A stretch of 64,000 nt of DNA from Roseomonas acroporae (GTDB lineage Bacteria; Pseudomonadota; Alphaproteobacteria; Acetobacterales; Acetobacteraceae): contig NZ_JALPRX010000009.1 of assembly GCF_023223525.1 (NCBI RefSeq), positions 62,001-126,000 on the forward strand, written 5' to 3'. This document shows positions 54,144-63,025 of this stretch, piece by piece. The first letter of the stretch is position 1; each line of letters begins with the position of its first letter. The translations under genes were made by a program, and so were the position numbers. The notes below the pieces were generated by a model. It searched no databases. It saw only the letters and a list, made by a program, of their open reading frames with translations, and was not told where the DNA came from.

Positions 54144-56417
54144 GTGTCCCGTCATTCCGCCACCGCCCCGCGCGCCCCGCGCCGGGGCGCGTTCGCCGCG
54201 CGCCGCCGTGCGGCCGCCGCGCCGCCGCCTCTTGCCGCGCTCGGCCTGTCCGGCGCGCTGGCGCTGCTGCTGCCCGCCACGGCCGCGGCGCAGCAGGCCC
54301 CCGAATCGGACCAGTCCGCGTCTGCCATCGCCCGGTCGGACATCGCCCGGTCGGACCGGCCGGCCGCCGCCCCGGCCGGCACGCCACCGGCCGCCGCGCC
54401 GGGCGAGCTGCCGGCCGTCACCGCCACGGCCCCCGCCGACGCCCGGGGGGGCGGCAGCCTCACCGCGCCTTCGGTCGCCGAGCAGCGGGAGCGGCTGTCC
54501 CGCATCCCCGGCGGCGTCGCCCTGATCGACACCGAGGACCTGACCGACCGCTACACCGCCACGCTGCGCGACCTGCTGGCCGACACGCCCGGCGTGTTCG
54601 TGCAGAACCGCTACGGCCAGGAGATGCGCCTCTCCATGCGCGGCTCCGGCCTCGCGCGCGGCTACCACCTGCGCGGCATCGAGATCCTGCAGGACGGCAT
54701 CCCGGTGAACCTCGCCGACGGCAGCGGCGACTTCTACCAGATCGACCCGCTCGCCATCCGCTCGGTCCAGGTGCTGCGCGGCGGCAACGCGCTGCGCTAC
54801 GGCGGCTCCACCCTGGGCGGCGCGATCGACTTCATCACGCCGACCGCCGCCACGGCGGTGGCACCCAACGTGTTCCGCATCGAGGGCGGCTCCTTCGGCA
54901 CGCTGCGGCTGAACGGCGAGGTGTCGCGCCTGTTCGGCGAGGCGGACGCGATCCTGGGCGGCACCGTCACCCATTCCGACGGCTACCGCCGCCATTCGCG
55001 CACGCAGTCGGAGCAGTTCAACGGCAATGTCGGCTACCGGATCTCGCCGGACGTCGAGACTCGCTTCTACCTCGGTGGCTACGTCGTGCAGCAGCAGCTT
55101 CCCGGCGCGCTGACGCTGCCGCAGGCGCTGGGCAACCCGCGCCAGGCCGCCGCCAGCGCGCTCTCCGGCAACCAGGCGCGCGACACCTACACGGTGCGCC
55201 TCGCCAACCGCACCACGGTGCGGCTCGACGCCGACCAGCGCATCGACGTGGACGTCTGGGGCATCCACAAGTCGCTGCTGCACCCGATCTTCCAGGTGAT
55301 CGACCAGGACAGCTGGACCTGGGGCATCGCGCCCCGCTACACGGGCGAGTTCACGGTCGCCGGGCTGCGCAACGAGCTGGTCGTCGGCACGCGCTACTTC
55401 GCCGGCGAGACGGTGGCGAAGCAGTACGTCAACATCGGCGGCGAGCGCGGCCGGCTGACGCTGAACGCCCGCCAGTACGCGCGCAACTACGAGGCCTATT
55501 TCGAGAACCGGCTGTACCTGATGCCGGTCCTGGCGCTGGTCACCGGCGCCAAGCTGGCGCGCAACGAGCGCGAATACGTCGATCTCGGCGGCGGCCTGAC
55601 CGCCAGCCGCGGCTACTTCGACCAGAACCGGATCTACGACGGCTTCAACCCGCGCCTCGGCCTGCTGCTGCTGCCGCGCCCGGACGTGCAGGTCTACGCC
55701 AACCTCACGCGCAGCCGGGACGTGCCGGACTTCTCCGACCTGACGCAGACCCGCGCCGACGGCCGCACCAGCTTCGCGCCGCTCGCCGCGCAGCGCGCCT
55801 GGACGGTGGAGGTCGGCACCCGCGGCACCTTCGACCGCTTCGGCTGGGACCTCACCGCCTACCACTCCGAGGTGCGCGGCCAGATGCTCCAGTACACGAC
55901 CGGCCCCGACATCCCCGCCAGCACCTTCAACGCCGACCGCACCGTGCTGCAGGGCGTCGAGCTCGGCCTGCGCGCCGACCTGCTGCGCGACACGGTGTCG
56001 GCGGGCGACCGGCTGACCGTGGCGCAGGTCTGGACCTGGAACGACTTCCGCTTCCGGAACGACCGGCAATTCGGCAACAACCGCATCGCCGGCGCGCCCG
56101 AGCACGTGCTGCGCACCACGGTGCAGTACCGCCACCCGAGCGGCGCCTATGCCGGGCCGGTGGTGGACTGGGTGCCGCAGGGGGCCTGGGCCGACAACGC
56201 CAACACGCTGCGCGTGCCGGGCTACACGCTGGTCGGCCTGCGCGCGGGGGTGGACCTGCCGAACGGCGTCTCCGTGTTCCTCGACGCGCGCAACCTCGGC
56301 GGCAAGCGCACCATCAGCGACGTGAGCACGGTGATGGATGCGCGCACGACCAGCACGCAGATCTTCTATCCGGGGGACGGGCGCAGCATCTACGCGGGGG
56401 TGCGGGCGGCGTTCTGA
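54144..56417 (+). CDS. TonB-dependent outer-membrane receptor
   Basis: Receptor of 757 residues from GTG 54144, with GGAGAGAG before it. After a signal (PLAALGLSGALALLLPATAAAQ) and a Pro/Ala stretch the plug reads LRDLLADTPGVFVQNRYGQEMRLSMRGSG to LRYGGSTLGGAIDFITP. A long beta barrel follows and the protein ends with Phe (YAGVRAAF), as outer-membrane proteins do. Its place at the end of a copper cassette suggests copper or a copper chelate as ligand, like OprC/NosA; the sequence alone cannot tell it from an iron-siderophore receptor. Confidence 0.93.
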   Translation: MSRHSATAPRAPRRGAFAARRRAAAAPPPLAALGLSGALALLLPATAAAQQAPESDQSASAIARSDIARSDRPAAAPAGTPPAAAPGELPAVTATAPADARGGGSLTAPSVAEQRERLSRIPGGVALIDTEDLTDRYTATLRDLLADTPGVFVQNRYGQEMRLSMRGSGLARGYHLRGIEILQDGIPVNLADGSGDFYQIDPLAIRSVQVLRGGNALRYGGSTLGGAIDFITPTAATAVAPNVFRIEGGSFGTLRLNGEVSRLFGEADAILGGTVTHSDGYRRHSRTQSEQFNGNVGYRISPDVETRFYLGGYVVQQQLPGALTLPQALGNPRQAAASALSGNQARDTYTVRLANRTTVRLDADQRIDVDVWGIHKSLLHPIFQVIDQDSWTWGIAPRYTGEFTVAGLRNELVVGTRYFAGETVAKQYVNIGGERGRLTLNARQYARNYEAYFENRLYLMPVLALVTGAKLARNEREYVDLGGGLTASRGYFDQNRIYDGFNPRLGLLLLPRPDVQVYANLTRSRDVPDFSDLTQTRADGRTSFAPLAAQRAWTVEVGTRGTFDRFGWDLTAYHSEVRGQMLQYTTGPDIPASTFNADRTVLQGVELGLRADLLRDTVSAGDRLTVAQVWTWNDFRFRNDRQFGNNRIAGAPEHVLRTTVQYRHPSGAYAGPVVDWVPQGAWADNANTLRVPGYTLVGLRAGVDLPNGVSVFLDARNLGGKRTISDVSTVMDARTTSTQIFYPGDGRSIYAGVRAAF

Positions 56418-56419
56418 GG

Positions 56420-56710
56420 CGCCGGGCTTCGGCCCTGGGGAGAGGCCAGGAGCAGGGGCTCCGCCTCAGGGGAAACCGGAAGCAGGGGCTCCGCCCCTGC
56501 GACCCCGCCAGGGGCGCTGCCCCTTGGGGATCCCCGCCAAGGGGCGAAGCCCCCTTGGATCCCCCATGTCGGGAGAGACGGCCCGACGGTTGAAATGGCC
56601 CGGGCCCAAACGAAGAGAGGTGCAGGAGGGCCTCGCCCTCCTGCCGGGATGGGTCCGGGAAGGGCAGCGCCCTTCCCGGGGACCGGGGAAGGCAGCGCCT
56701 TCCCCGAAAA
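56420..56710. repeat. Modular palindromic repeat, copy E (longest)
   Basis: Starts right after the TonB receptor stop, in the orientation of copy C. It has two AGCAGGGGCTCCGCC units, AGGGGCGCTGCCCCTTGGGGATCCCCGCC then CAAGGGGCGAAGCCCCCTTGG, a spacer with GGCCCGGGCCC, then GAGGTGCAGGAGGGCCTCGCCCTCCTG, GGATGGGTCC, GGGAAGGGCAGCGCCCTTCCC and GGGGAAGGCAGCGCCTTCCCC. The 398-base gap before the RraA-like gene is otherwise an unremarkable leader. Confidence 0.82.
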
Positions 56711-56815
56711 AGCGGCCGGCCAGCTCGCCCCGGGGGTATTCAGCTTCACGCCCCCTTCCGCCACATTGGCGCCCGTGCCGGGCCCGAGCCCGGCGGAAGA
56801 ACGGGAAACAGCCCC

Positions 56816-57520
56816 ATGACCCTCTCCCCGGAAACCGTCGAGGCGCTGAAGGGCGTCTCGACCGCCACGCTCACCACGGTCCTGCTCAAGAAGGGGCTGC
56901 GCAACGTCTGGATGCGCGGCACGAAGCCGCTGCGCGAGGGCCAGCCGCGCCTCGTCGGCCGCGCCTTCACCCTGCGCTTCGTGCCGGCGCGCGAGGATCT
57001 GGCGACGCCCGCCTCCTGGTCCTCGCCCATCTCCACCCGCGCCGCGATCGAGGCGATGCCCGAGGGCTGCATCGCCGTGGTGGACGCGATGGGCGTCACC
57101 GATGCCGGCATCTTCGGCGACATCCTCTGCGCCCGCATGGCGAAGCGGGGCGTGGCGGCGCTGATCACGGACGGCGTGGTGCGCGACGTGGCGGGCGTGC
57201 TCGGCACCGGCCTGCCGGTGTGGTGCCAGGGCGCCGCGGCGCCGCCCTCCGTCGCGGGGCTCACCTTCGTGGCGTGGCAGGAGCCGATCGGCTGCGGCGG
57301 CGTCGCGGTGTTCCCGGACGACGTGGTGGTGGTGGACCAGGACGGCGCCGTGCTGATCCCGGCCGCGCTGCTCGACGAGGTGGTGGCCGCTTCCGTCGAG
57401 CAGGAGGCGCAGGAGAACTGGATCATGGGCGAGGTGGAAAAGGGCGCCTCGCTGCCGGGCCTCTACCCGCCCAACGCCGAGAACAAGGCCCGCTACGAGG
57501 CCAGCCGCCGGAAGGGCTGA
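56816..57520 (+). CDS. RraA-like / HMG aldolase family protein
   Basis: A 234-residue protein of the RraA fold. FGDILCARMAKRGVAALITDGVVRD carries the metal-site Asp/Arg of the aldolase group, and VVVDQDGAVLIPAALLDEVV is the usual end of the core. Members are 4-hydroxy-4-methyl-2-oxoglutarate or oxaloacetate aldolases/decarboxylases; RNase E inhibition is limited to true RraA. The C-terminal MGEVEKGASLPGLYPPNAENKARYE is typical of the aromatic-catabolism branch. It is alone after repeat copy E. Confidence 0.88.
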   Translation: MTLSPETVEALKGVSTATLTTVLLKKGLRNVWMRGTKPLREGQPRLVGRAFTLRFVPAREDLATPASWSSPISTRAAIEAMPEGCIAVVDAMGVTDAGIFGDILCARMAKRGVAALITDGVVRDVAGVLGTGLPVWCQGAAAPPSVAGLTFVAWQEPIGCGGVAVFPDDVVVVDQDGAVLIPAALLDEVVAASVEQEAQENWIMGEVEKGASLPGLYPPNAENKARYEASRRKG

Positions 57521-57626
57521 TCCCGGCCGCCTTCCGCGCGGTCCCGGCGCCCGGAGGTTCCGGCCGCCGCGCGCCGGCCCGCCGGAGTGCCGCCTGGCAT
57601 CCGGCGGGCCGCGCCCCGGCCGCCCG

Positions 57627-58424
57627 TCAGGGACGTGCGACGACCAGGCGCAGCGAGCCGTGGAATTCCGGCCGCGTGCGCAGCGCCCCGTGGCGTGCGT
57701 CCCAGGTGCCGTCCACGAGATCGCGGCGCAGCGCCGCGACGGCCCGGTCGCGCACCGCCGGCGCGACGAAGCTCCAGGCGGAGCAGGCGAGGCGCGCCCC
57801 ATCCTCCAGCAGCCGCTCGGGACGGCCGTAATAGGCCTCGTTGAAGCCGTCGCGGCAGTCGAGCGGGATCGGCACCGGCAGCACCGCGGCCGTGCCCCCG
57901 AGCGCCGCGGCGATGGCGGCGATCGGGGGGTAGCGGCGCGCCTCGGTCGCCAGCACCTCGGGCGCGTAGTCGTTCAGCCAGAAATCCGCGACGGCGTCCG
58001 GGTCGCAACTCAGGATCGCCACCGGCCCGCGCGTGACGCGGCGCATCTCCGCGAGCCCGGCGCCGAGGTCGCGCCACTGGTGCACGGTGAAGGTCGCCAT
58101 GGCGGCGTCGAAGGCGCCGTCGGGAAAGGGCAGGGATTCGGCCACGGCGTCGATCGCGGGCGGCAGGTCGGCCGGCCGCTGCGCGCGCATCGTGGCGGAA
58201 GGCTCCACGGCGGTGACGGCGCGGCCGCGCGGCTCGTAGGAGCCGGCGCCGGCGCCGACGTTCAGCACCGTGCCGGCATCGCCCAGCGCGGCCTCGATCA
58301 GCGCGGCGATGCGCGGCTCGGGCCGGCGGTACTGCGCGTAGCCCGCGCCGATGGCGCCGTAGTCGGCGTCGCCCGCGCTGCCGTCGCCGCCGCCCCTGCC
58401 GTCCTCATCCCGCCGGATGGCCAT
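57627..58424 (-). CDS. Class I SAM-dependent methyltransferase
   Basis: A 265-residue methyltransferase of the Methyltransf_11 type. Motif I is VLNVGAGAGSYEP (with VTAVEPSATM as the acidic strand), motif II DAAMATFTVHQWRDLGAGLAEMRRV and motif III GPVAILSCDPDAV. The first ~20 residues are Gly/Asp-rich. The acceptor is unknown. It is convergent with the RraA-like gene; thrC lies upstream (minus strand direction) with nearly 200 bases between. Confidence 0.87.
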   Translation of the reverse strand: MAIRRDEDGRGGGDGSAGDADYGAIGAGYAQYRRPEPRIAALIEAALGDAGTVLNVGAGAGSYEPRGRAVTAVEPSATMRAQRPADLPPAIDAVAESLPFPDGAFDAAMATFTVHQWRDLGAGLAEMRRVTRGPVAILSCDPDAVADFWLNDYAPEVLATEARRYPPIAAIAAALGGTAAVLPVPIPLDCRDGFNEAYYGRPERLLEDGARLACSAWSFVAPAVRDRAVAALRRDLVDGTWDARHGALRTRPEFHGSLRLVVARP

Positions 58425-58622
58425 GCCGCCCGTCTCCCCCGCTATCGGCCCGGGCACGCCCGCCTGCGCCCGCGGCCGCCACGAAGCGGCAGCGGTGCGG
58501 TGCCGTCCAGGCGGCGGCGCGTGAATCCTCCGTGACAGCCGGCCGGCGGGCAGGGGCGGACGGACAGGGGCGGGGCGGGAACGAGCCGGGCGGGCGTGGG
58601 TGCGGTCCGCCGGCGCTCCGTC

Positions 58623-60029
58623 CTATCCCGCGTTCCGCCGCGCGTGCCGGCGCACGAACCCTTCCACCGCCGCGAGGTCGCGCGGCAGCACGCTGAACCG
58701 CTCCTCGCGCCCGTAGAGATCGGCCATGCGCGGCGGCAGCGGCGGGCGGACCCCGGTCGCCCGCTCCACCGCGTCCGGGAACTTCGCCGGATGCGCGGTC
58801 GCGGCCACCACGACCGGCAGCGACGGGTCCGCCGGCAGGCGCGCCCGCGCGGCGGCGGTGCCGACCGCGGTGTGCGGGTCGGCGAGGTAGCCGCATTCGC
58901 GGTACAGCTGCCCGATCTCCTCCAGCGTGCCCTGGTCGTCCAGCGCGAAGCCGTCGAACAGCGCGGTGGCGCGGCGCCAGGCGGCGTCGGGCACCGGCAT
59001 GCGGCCCTCGGCGCGGAAGCGCGTCATGATGTCGGCGGTGGCGGCGGCGTCGCGGCCGAGCAGCTCGAACAGCAGCCGCTCGAAATTCGAGCTGACGGCG
59101 ATGTCCATGCTGGGCGAGAGCGAGGGATCGACCGGTCGCGCGCTCATGTCGTTGGCGGCGAGGAAGCGCGCCAGGATGTCGTTGCGGTTGCTGCCGACGA
59201 TGAACCGCTCGATCGGCAGCCCCATGCGCCGCGCCGCCCAGGCGGCCAGCACGTTGCCGAAATTGCCTGTCGGCACGGAGACCGCGACGGGCCGGTCCGG
59301 CGCGCCGAGGGCCAGGGCGGCGGCGGCGTAGTAGGGGATCTGCGCCGCGATGCGTGCCCAGTTGATGGAGTTGACGGCGGCGAGGTTCATCTCGGCGCGG
59401 AACGGCGCGTCGGCGAACATCGCCTTCACGAGATCCTGGCAGTCGTCGAAATCGCCCTGGATGGCGAGGTTGGCGATGTTGGCCGCCGGCACGGTGGTCA
59501 TCTGCCGGCGCTGCACCTCGGAGGTGCGGCCCTCGGGGTGCAGGATCACCACGTCGATCGCGGCGCGGTCGCGGCACGCCTCGATGGCGGCCGAGCCGGT
59601 GTCGCCCGAGGTGGCGCCCACCACGGTGATGCGCTCGCCGCGCCGTGCCAGCGCGTGGTCGAACAGCCGGCCGACGAGCTGGAGGGCGAGGTCCTTGAAG
59701 GCGAGCGTCGGGCCGTGGAACAGCTCCAGCGCGAAGATCCGCGTGTCGAGCTGTGCCAGCGGCACCACGGCCGGGTGGCCGAAGCCGGCATAGGCGTCGC
59801 GCGTCATGGCGCCCAGCTCGCCGGCGGTCAGGCTGTCGCCGACGAAGGGGCGCAGCAGCCGGGCGGCGAGCTCGTGGTAGGGCAGGCCGCGCAGGGCGCG
59901 CCACTCGGCGGGGGAGAGCTCGGGCCAGGATTCCGGCAGGAACAGCCCGCCATCCTCGGCGAGTCCGGCCAGCAGCACGCCTTCGAAGTCGCGGGGGGCG
60001 GCCTGGCCGCGGGTGGAGAGATAGCGCAC
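58623..60029 (-). CDS. thrC: Threonine synthase
   Basis: PLP enzyme converting phosphohomoserine to threonine, 468 residues. The start is GTG 60029 with GGGAG seven bases before, giving RYLSTRGQAAPRDFEGVLLAGLAEDGGLFLPE, the usual N-terminus. The PLP Lys is in HGPTLAFKDLALQLVG, and the phosphate loop is VVGATSGDTGSAAIEA. SVPTGNFGNVLAAW and SNFERLLFELLG complete the bacterial class. It is a single gene; asd of the same pathway is 38 kb away. Confidence 0.96.
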   Translation of the reverse strand: MRYLSTRGQAAPRDFEGVLLAGLAEDGGLFLPESWPELSPAEWRALRGLPYHELAARLLRPFVGDSLTAGELGAMTRDAYAGFGHPAVVPLAQLDTRIFALELFHGPTLAFKDLALQLVGRLFDHALARRGERITVVGATSGDTGSAAIEACRDRAAIDVVILHPEGRTSEVQRRQMTTVPAANIANLAIQGDFDDCQDLVKAMFADAPFRAEMNLAAVNSINWARIAAQIPYYAAAALALGAPDRPVAVSVPTGNFGNVLAAWAARRMGLPIERFIVGSNRNDILARFLAANDMSARPVDPSLSPSMDIAVSSNFERLLFELLGRDAAATADIMTRFRAEGRMPVPDAAWRRATALFDGFALDDQGTLEEIGQLYRECGYLADPHTAVGTAAARARLPADPSLPVVVAATAHPAKFPDAVERATGVRPPLPPRMADLYGREERFSVLPRDLAAVEGFVRRHARRNAG

Positions 60030-60192
60030 GCGGATGCTCCCGCAGGACCGGTCAGGAAACGGCGCGCCGGGCGCCGGCCGGGGCGTTGTAGGGCGCCCGG
60101 GCGGCGGCGGCCAGGGGCAGGCGGGCATGGCAGGCGGGCATGGCGGGTCGGCAGGCCGGCCATGGGCGGCGCGCCGTCGACCCATCGCCGTG

Positions 60193-61566
60193 TCAGGCCG
60201 CCTTGGCCGGCTCCTCGGACGGCCGTCCTGCCGGTGCCGCGTCACGGTCCGGGTGGCGCAGCGCCCGGCAAAGCGGCAGCGCCGCGAGGCAAAGCGCCGC
60301 CATCGCCCAATAGGCGCCGCCGCCGAGCGTGGCATAGAGCGGACCGCTGGCGATGTTCAGCACCACGTTGGCGGCGCCCACCGCCACCGTGCCGTAGAAG
60401 GCCTGCGCCGTGGCGGCGAGGCGCGGCGGCACCACCTCGGCGATCAGCCGCATGCAGGCCAGGTGCAGCAGCGCGAAGGTCAGCCCGTGCAGCGGCTGCA
60501 CCAGCGCCACGGCGAGCGGCGCCGCGGTGGCGCCCATCACCGCCCAGCGCAGCACCGCCGCGCCCGCCGCCAGCGCCGAGGCCCCGGCCGGCCCGAGCCG
60601 CCGCAGCAGCCAGGGGCCGAGCAGCAGGAACACCAGCACCTCGCCCATCACCGCCTCGCTCCAGAGCAGGCCGACCATGCCGGGCGCGATGCCGGCCTCG
60701 CCCCAGCGCAGCGCCGCGAAGCCGTCGTTCAGCGCGTGGCTGCCCTGGACCAGCGCCGCCACCAGCAGCATCCGGCGGAAGCGCGCGAGCCGCAGCAGGG
60801 CGCGCAGATCCTCCCGCACCCGGCCGCCGGAGCGTCCCGCATCCTCCGGTGCCGCCACATGCGCCGCCGTGTCGGCGAGGCGCGGCACCAGCAGCGCCGC
60901 GCCGGCCGTGCCGAGCAGCAGCAGGGCGCCGAGCCAGGGTGTGAGGTCGAGCCCGAAGGCGCCCACCGCGTGTCCCGTGCCGATCGAGGCCAGCACGAAG
61001 GCCGCCGAGCCCGCGCCGCGCACCCAGCCGTAGTCGAAGCCCTGCCGGCGGCGGGCGCGCCGCGCCGCGTTCCCGTCCAGCCCTGTCGCGCCCCTTGTCG
61101 CGCCCCTTGTCGCGCCGATGCCGGGCCGCGTCGTGCCGGCAGGGCCGGCGGCCGCCATCCCGCCGGCGGCCGTTGGCGCGCCGGGAGCGCCCGAGGCGCC
61201 GGCCAGGGCCAGCGCGTCGGCGATCGGCGTCAGCGGCGCCAGCACGGCGGCATGCGCGAGGCTGACGGCCAGCACCGGCCACAGCCCCTGCGCCGGCAGA
61301 TAACCGAGCGCGATCGCCGCCGCCGCCGCCGCGCAGGCCGCCAGCACCAGGCGGTGCGCCGAGAGGCGGTCGGAAAGCTGCCCCGCCGCCGGCCCGGCGA
61401 GCAGCCGCACCGCCGTGCCGAGACCGAGCAGCAGGCCGATTCCCTCGGGCGAGACGCCATGCCGCGCCAGCAGCGGGGAAAAGAAGGGCGAAAGCGTGCC
61501 GAAGGCGCCGTAGAGCAGCGCGTAGAGCAGCAGGAAGCGCGTCAGGGTACCCGTCGGAAGGCCCAT
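60193..61566 (-). CDS. MFS carrier, LacY/HcaT-like
   Basis: Transporter of 457 residues with about twelve helices. FLLLYALLYGAFGTLSPFFSPLLARHGVSPEGIGLLLGL and GPAAGQLSDRLSAHRLV resemble the MFS_1-like group with phenylpropionate carrier HcaT. The central loop holds an unusual insert, TTRPGIGATRGATRGATGLDG, coded by 12-base repeats near 61085-61116, and then QGFDYGWVRGAGSAAFVLAS resumes the fold. It is divergent from the dmeR gene with 79 bases between starts. The substrate is unknown. Confidence 0.83.
   Translation of the reverse strand: MGLPTGTLTRFLLLYALLYGAFGTLSPFFSPLLARHGVSPEGIGLLLGLGTAVRLLAGPAAGQLSDRLSAHRLVLAACAAAAAAIALGYLPAQGLWPVLAVSLAHAAVLAPLTPIADALALAGASGAPGAPTAAGGMAAAGPAGTTRPGIGATRGATRGATGLDGNAARRARRRQGFDYGWVRGAGSAAFVLASIGTGHAVGAFGLDLTPWLGALLLLGTAGAALLVPRLADTAAHVAAPEDAGRSGGRVREDLRALLRLARFRRMLLVAALVQGSHALNDGFAALRWGEAGIAPGMVGLLWSEAVMGEVLVFLLLGPWLLRRLGPAGASALAAGAAVLRWAVMGATAAPLAVALVQPLHGLTFALLHLACMRLIAEVVPPRLAATAQAFYGTVAVGAANVVLNIASGPLYATLGGGAYWAMAALCLAALPLCRALRHPDRDAAPAGRPSEEPAKAA
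61085..61116. repeat. 12-bp tandem repeat inside the MFS gene
   Basis: GTCGCGCCCCTT at 61085-61096 and 61097-61108, then a partial third copy. The length is a multiple of three, so copy number can change without breaking the frame; it codes RGAT units in a cytoplasmic loop. Confidence 0.7.
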
Positions 61567-61627
61567 CCCGCTTCAGCGTGCGGCGGGGCGGGGCGTTGCG
61601 CGGCCTGTTCCCGCCGGCGGCCGTTAT

Positions 61628-61645
61628 GGTATAGGGGGGTATCCC
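61628..61645 (+). promoter_or_regulatory. RcnR-type operator (ATA-G6-TAT)
   Basis: A G-tract of six (61634-61639) flanked by the inverted triplets ATA and TAT, ending at the base before the dmeR start codon. RcnR/FrmR-family repressors bind a G-tract with flanking inverted TA-rich bases. Occupancy would block both dmeR and dmeF, giving metal-inducible self-regulation. Confidence 0.75.
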
Positions 61646-61921
61646 ATGGCTCACACGATCTCCAACAAGGAACGTCTCCTCGCGCGCGTCCGGCGCATCG
61701 CGGGGCAGGTCGCCGCCATCGAGAAGGCCATCGCCGAGGAGGCGGGCTGCTCGGCCGTGCTGCATCAGGTCGCGGGCGTGCGCGGTGCGGTGCTCGGGCT
61801 GATGGACGAGCTGATCGAGGACCACGTGCGCGAGCATGTCGCGCATCCCGGCCTGACCGACGCCGCGCGCGCCGCCGCCGCCGAGGAGCTGATCGCCGTG
61901 ATCCGCCGCTACGCGAAGTGA
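61646..61921 (+). CDS. dmeR: Metal-sensing repressor, RcnR/CsoR family
   Basis: All-helical tetrameric repressor of 91 residues. It keeps H3, C35, H60 and H64, the cobalt/nickel ligand set of RcnR; formaldehyde-sensing FrmR lacks H64. RLLARVRRIAGQVAAIEKAI is the DNA-binding first helix. Metal binding should release it from the operator just upstream. It ends 41 bases before the CDF exporter gene, matching the dmeRF operon of Rhizobium and Agrobacterium. Confidence 0.9.
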   Translation: MAHTISNKERLLARVRRIAGQVAAIEKAIAEEAGCSAVLHQVAGVRGAVLGLMDELIEDHVREHVAHPGLTDAARAAAAEELIAVIRRYAK

Positions 61922-61962
61922 CCGCGCCGCCCGGAGCGGTGCGCGGGGCAGGGAGAGCCGCC

Positions 61963-62931
61963 ATGACGAGTCCTTCGGCCGCCGACCAGCTGACGCACGA
62001 GCACGTCTTCCTCGGCGACCGCCATGACGAGAATGCCCGGCGCACCCTGTGGGTGCTGCTGCTGACGGCGGCGATGATGGCGGGCGAGATCGCCGCCGGC
62101 ATCCTGTTCAACTCGATGGCGCTGCTGGCCGACGGCTTCCACATGGCGACGCATGCGGGCGCGCTCGGCGTCGCGGCCCTGGCCTACGCCTATGCACGCC
62201 GGCACGCCCGCAGCCGGCGCTACAGCTTCGGGACGGGCAAGGTGGGCGACCTCGCCGGCTTCGCCTCCGCGCTGGTGCTGGGGCTGGTGGCGCTCGGCAT
62301 CGCCTGGGAGTCGTTCGGGCGGCTGCTGGCGCCGCTTCCGGTGGCGTTCGGCTCGGCGACGCTCGTCGCCGTGGCCGGGCTGCTCGTGAACCTCGTCAGC
62401 GCCGCGCTGCTCGGCGGGCACCACCTCGGGCATCATGGCGGCCACGGCCACGGCCACGGCCACAATCACGACCACGGGCACGACCACGGGCACGACCATG
62501 GCGATGACCATGACGGGCACCATCACCGGGACAACAACCTGCACGCGGCCTATGTCCACGTGCTGGCCGACGCGCTCACCTCGATCCTCGCCATCGCCGC
62601 GCTGCTGGGCGGGCGCTACCTCGGCTGGGTCTGGCTCGACCCCGCGATGGGCCTCGTCGGGGCGGGGGTGATCGCGGTCTGGTCCTGGAGCCTGATGCGC
62701 GACACCGCCTCGGTGCTGCTGGACGCCACCGACGCGCGGATCGAACGGGAGGTGCGCGAGCAGGTCGAGGGGCCGGGCGATGTCCGGATTACGGACCTGC
62801 ATGTCTGGCGCGTCGGGCCGGGCGCACAGGCGGCGATCGTCAGCGTGACGGGGGCCGCCGATGGCGACACGATCCGCCGCCGGCTCGCGCCCGTCCACGA
62901 GCTCGCCCATCTCACGGTGGAGACGCGCTGA
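61963..62931 (+). CDS. dmeF: Cobalt/nickel exporter, CDF family
   Basis: Proton-driven cation diffusion facilitator of 322 residues, inner membrane. GGGAGAG precedes ATG 61963. LTHEHVFLGDRHDENARRTLWVLLLT is the typical DmeF start. The metal site on helix 2 is MALLADGFHMATH and on helix 5 AAYVHVLADALTS. A long His/Asp/Gly loop (about residues 155-188, 15 or more His) lies between. The family exports Co2+ and Ni2+. It is cotranscribed with dmeR. Confidence 0.93.
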   Translation: MTSPSAADQLTHEHVFLGDRHDENARRTLWVLLLTAAMMAGEIAAGILFNSMALLADGFHMATHAGALGVAALAYAYARRHARSRRYSFGTGKVGDLAGFASALVLGLVALGIAWESFGRLLAPLPVAFGSATLVAVAGLLVNLVSAALLGGHHLGHHGGHGHGHGHNHDHGHDHGHDHGDDHDGHHHRDNNLHAAYVHVLADALTSILAIAALLGGRYLGWVWLDPAMGLVGAGVIAVWSWSLMRDTASVLLDATDARIEREVREQVEGPGDVRITDLHVWRVGPGAQAAIVSVTGAADGDTIRRRLAPVHELAHLTVETR

Positions 62932-62970
62932 GGGCCGGCCGGAAAGGTGGGGCAGGCCCGATGCCGCGCA

Positions 62971-62996
62971 TCCGGCGGCCCCGTCGCGCCGCCGGA
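62971..62996. terminator. Hairpin between dmeF and the Bug gene
   Basis: Nine-base perfect stem TCCGGCGGC/GCCGCCGGA with an eight-base loop, 40 bases past the dmeF stop and before the convergent receptor gene's stop. A shared terminator is likely by position. Confidence 0.5.
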
Positions 62997-63025
62997 CCGG
63001 CCGGCGCGTATCGCCCGCCGTCGGC

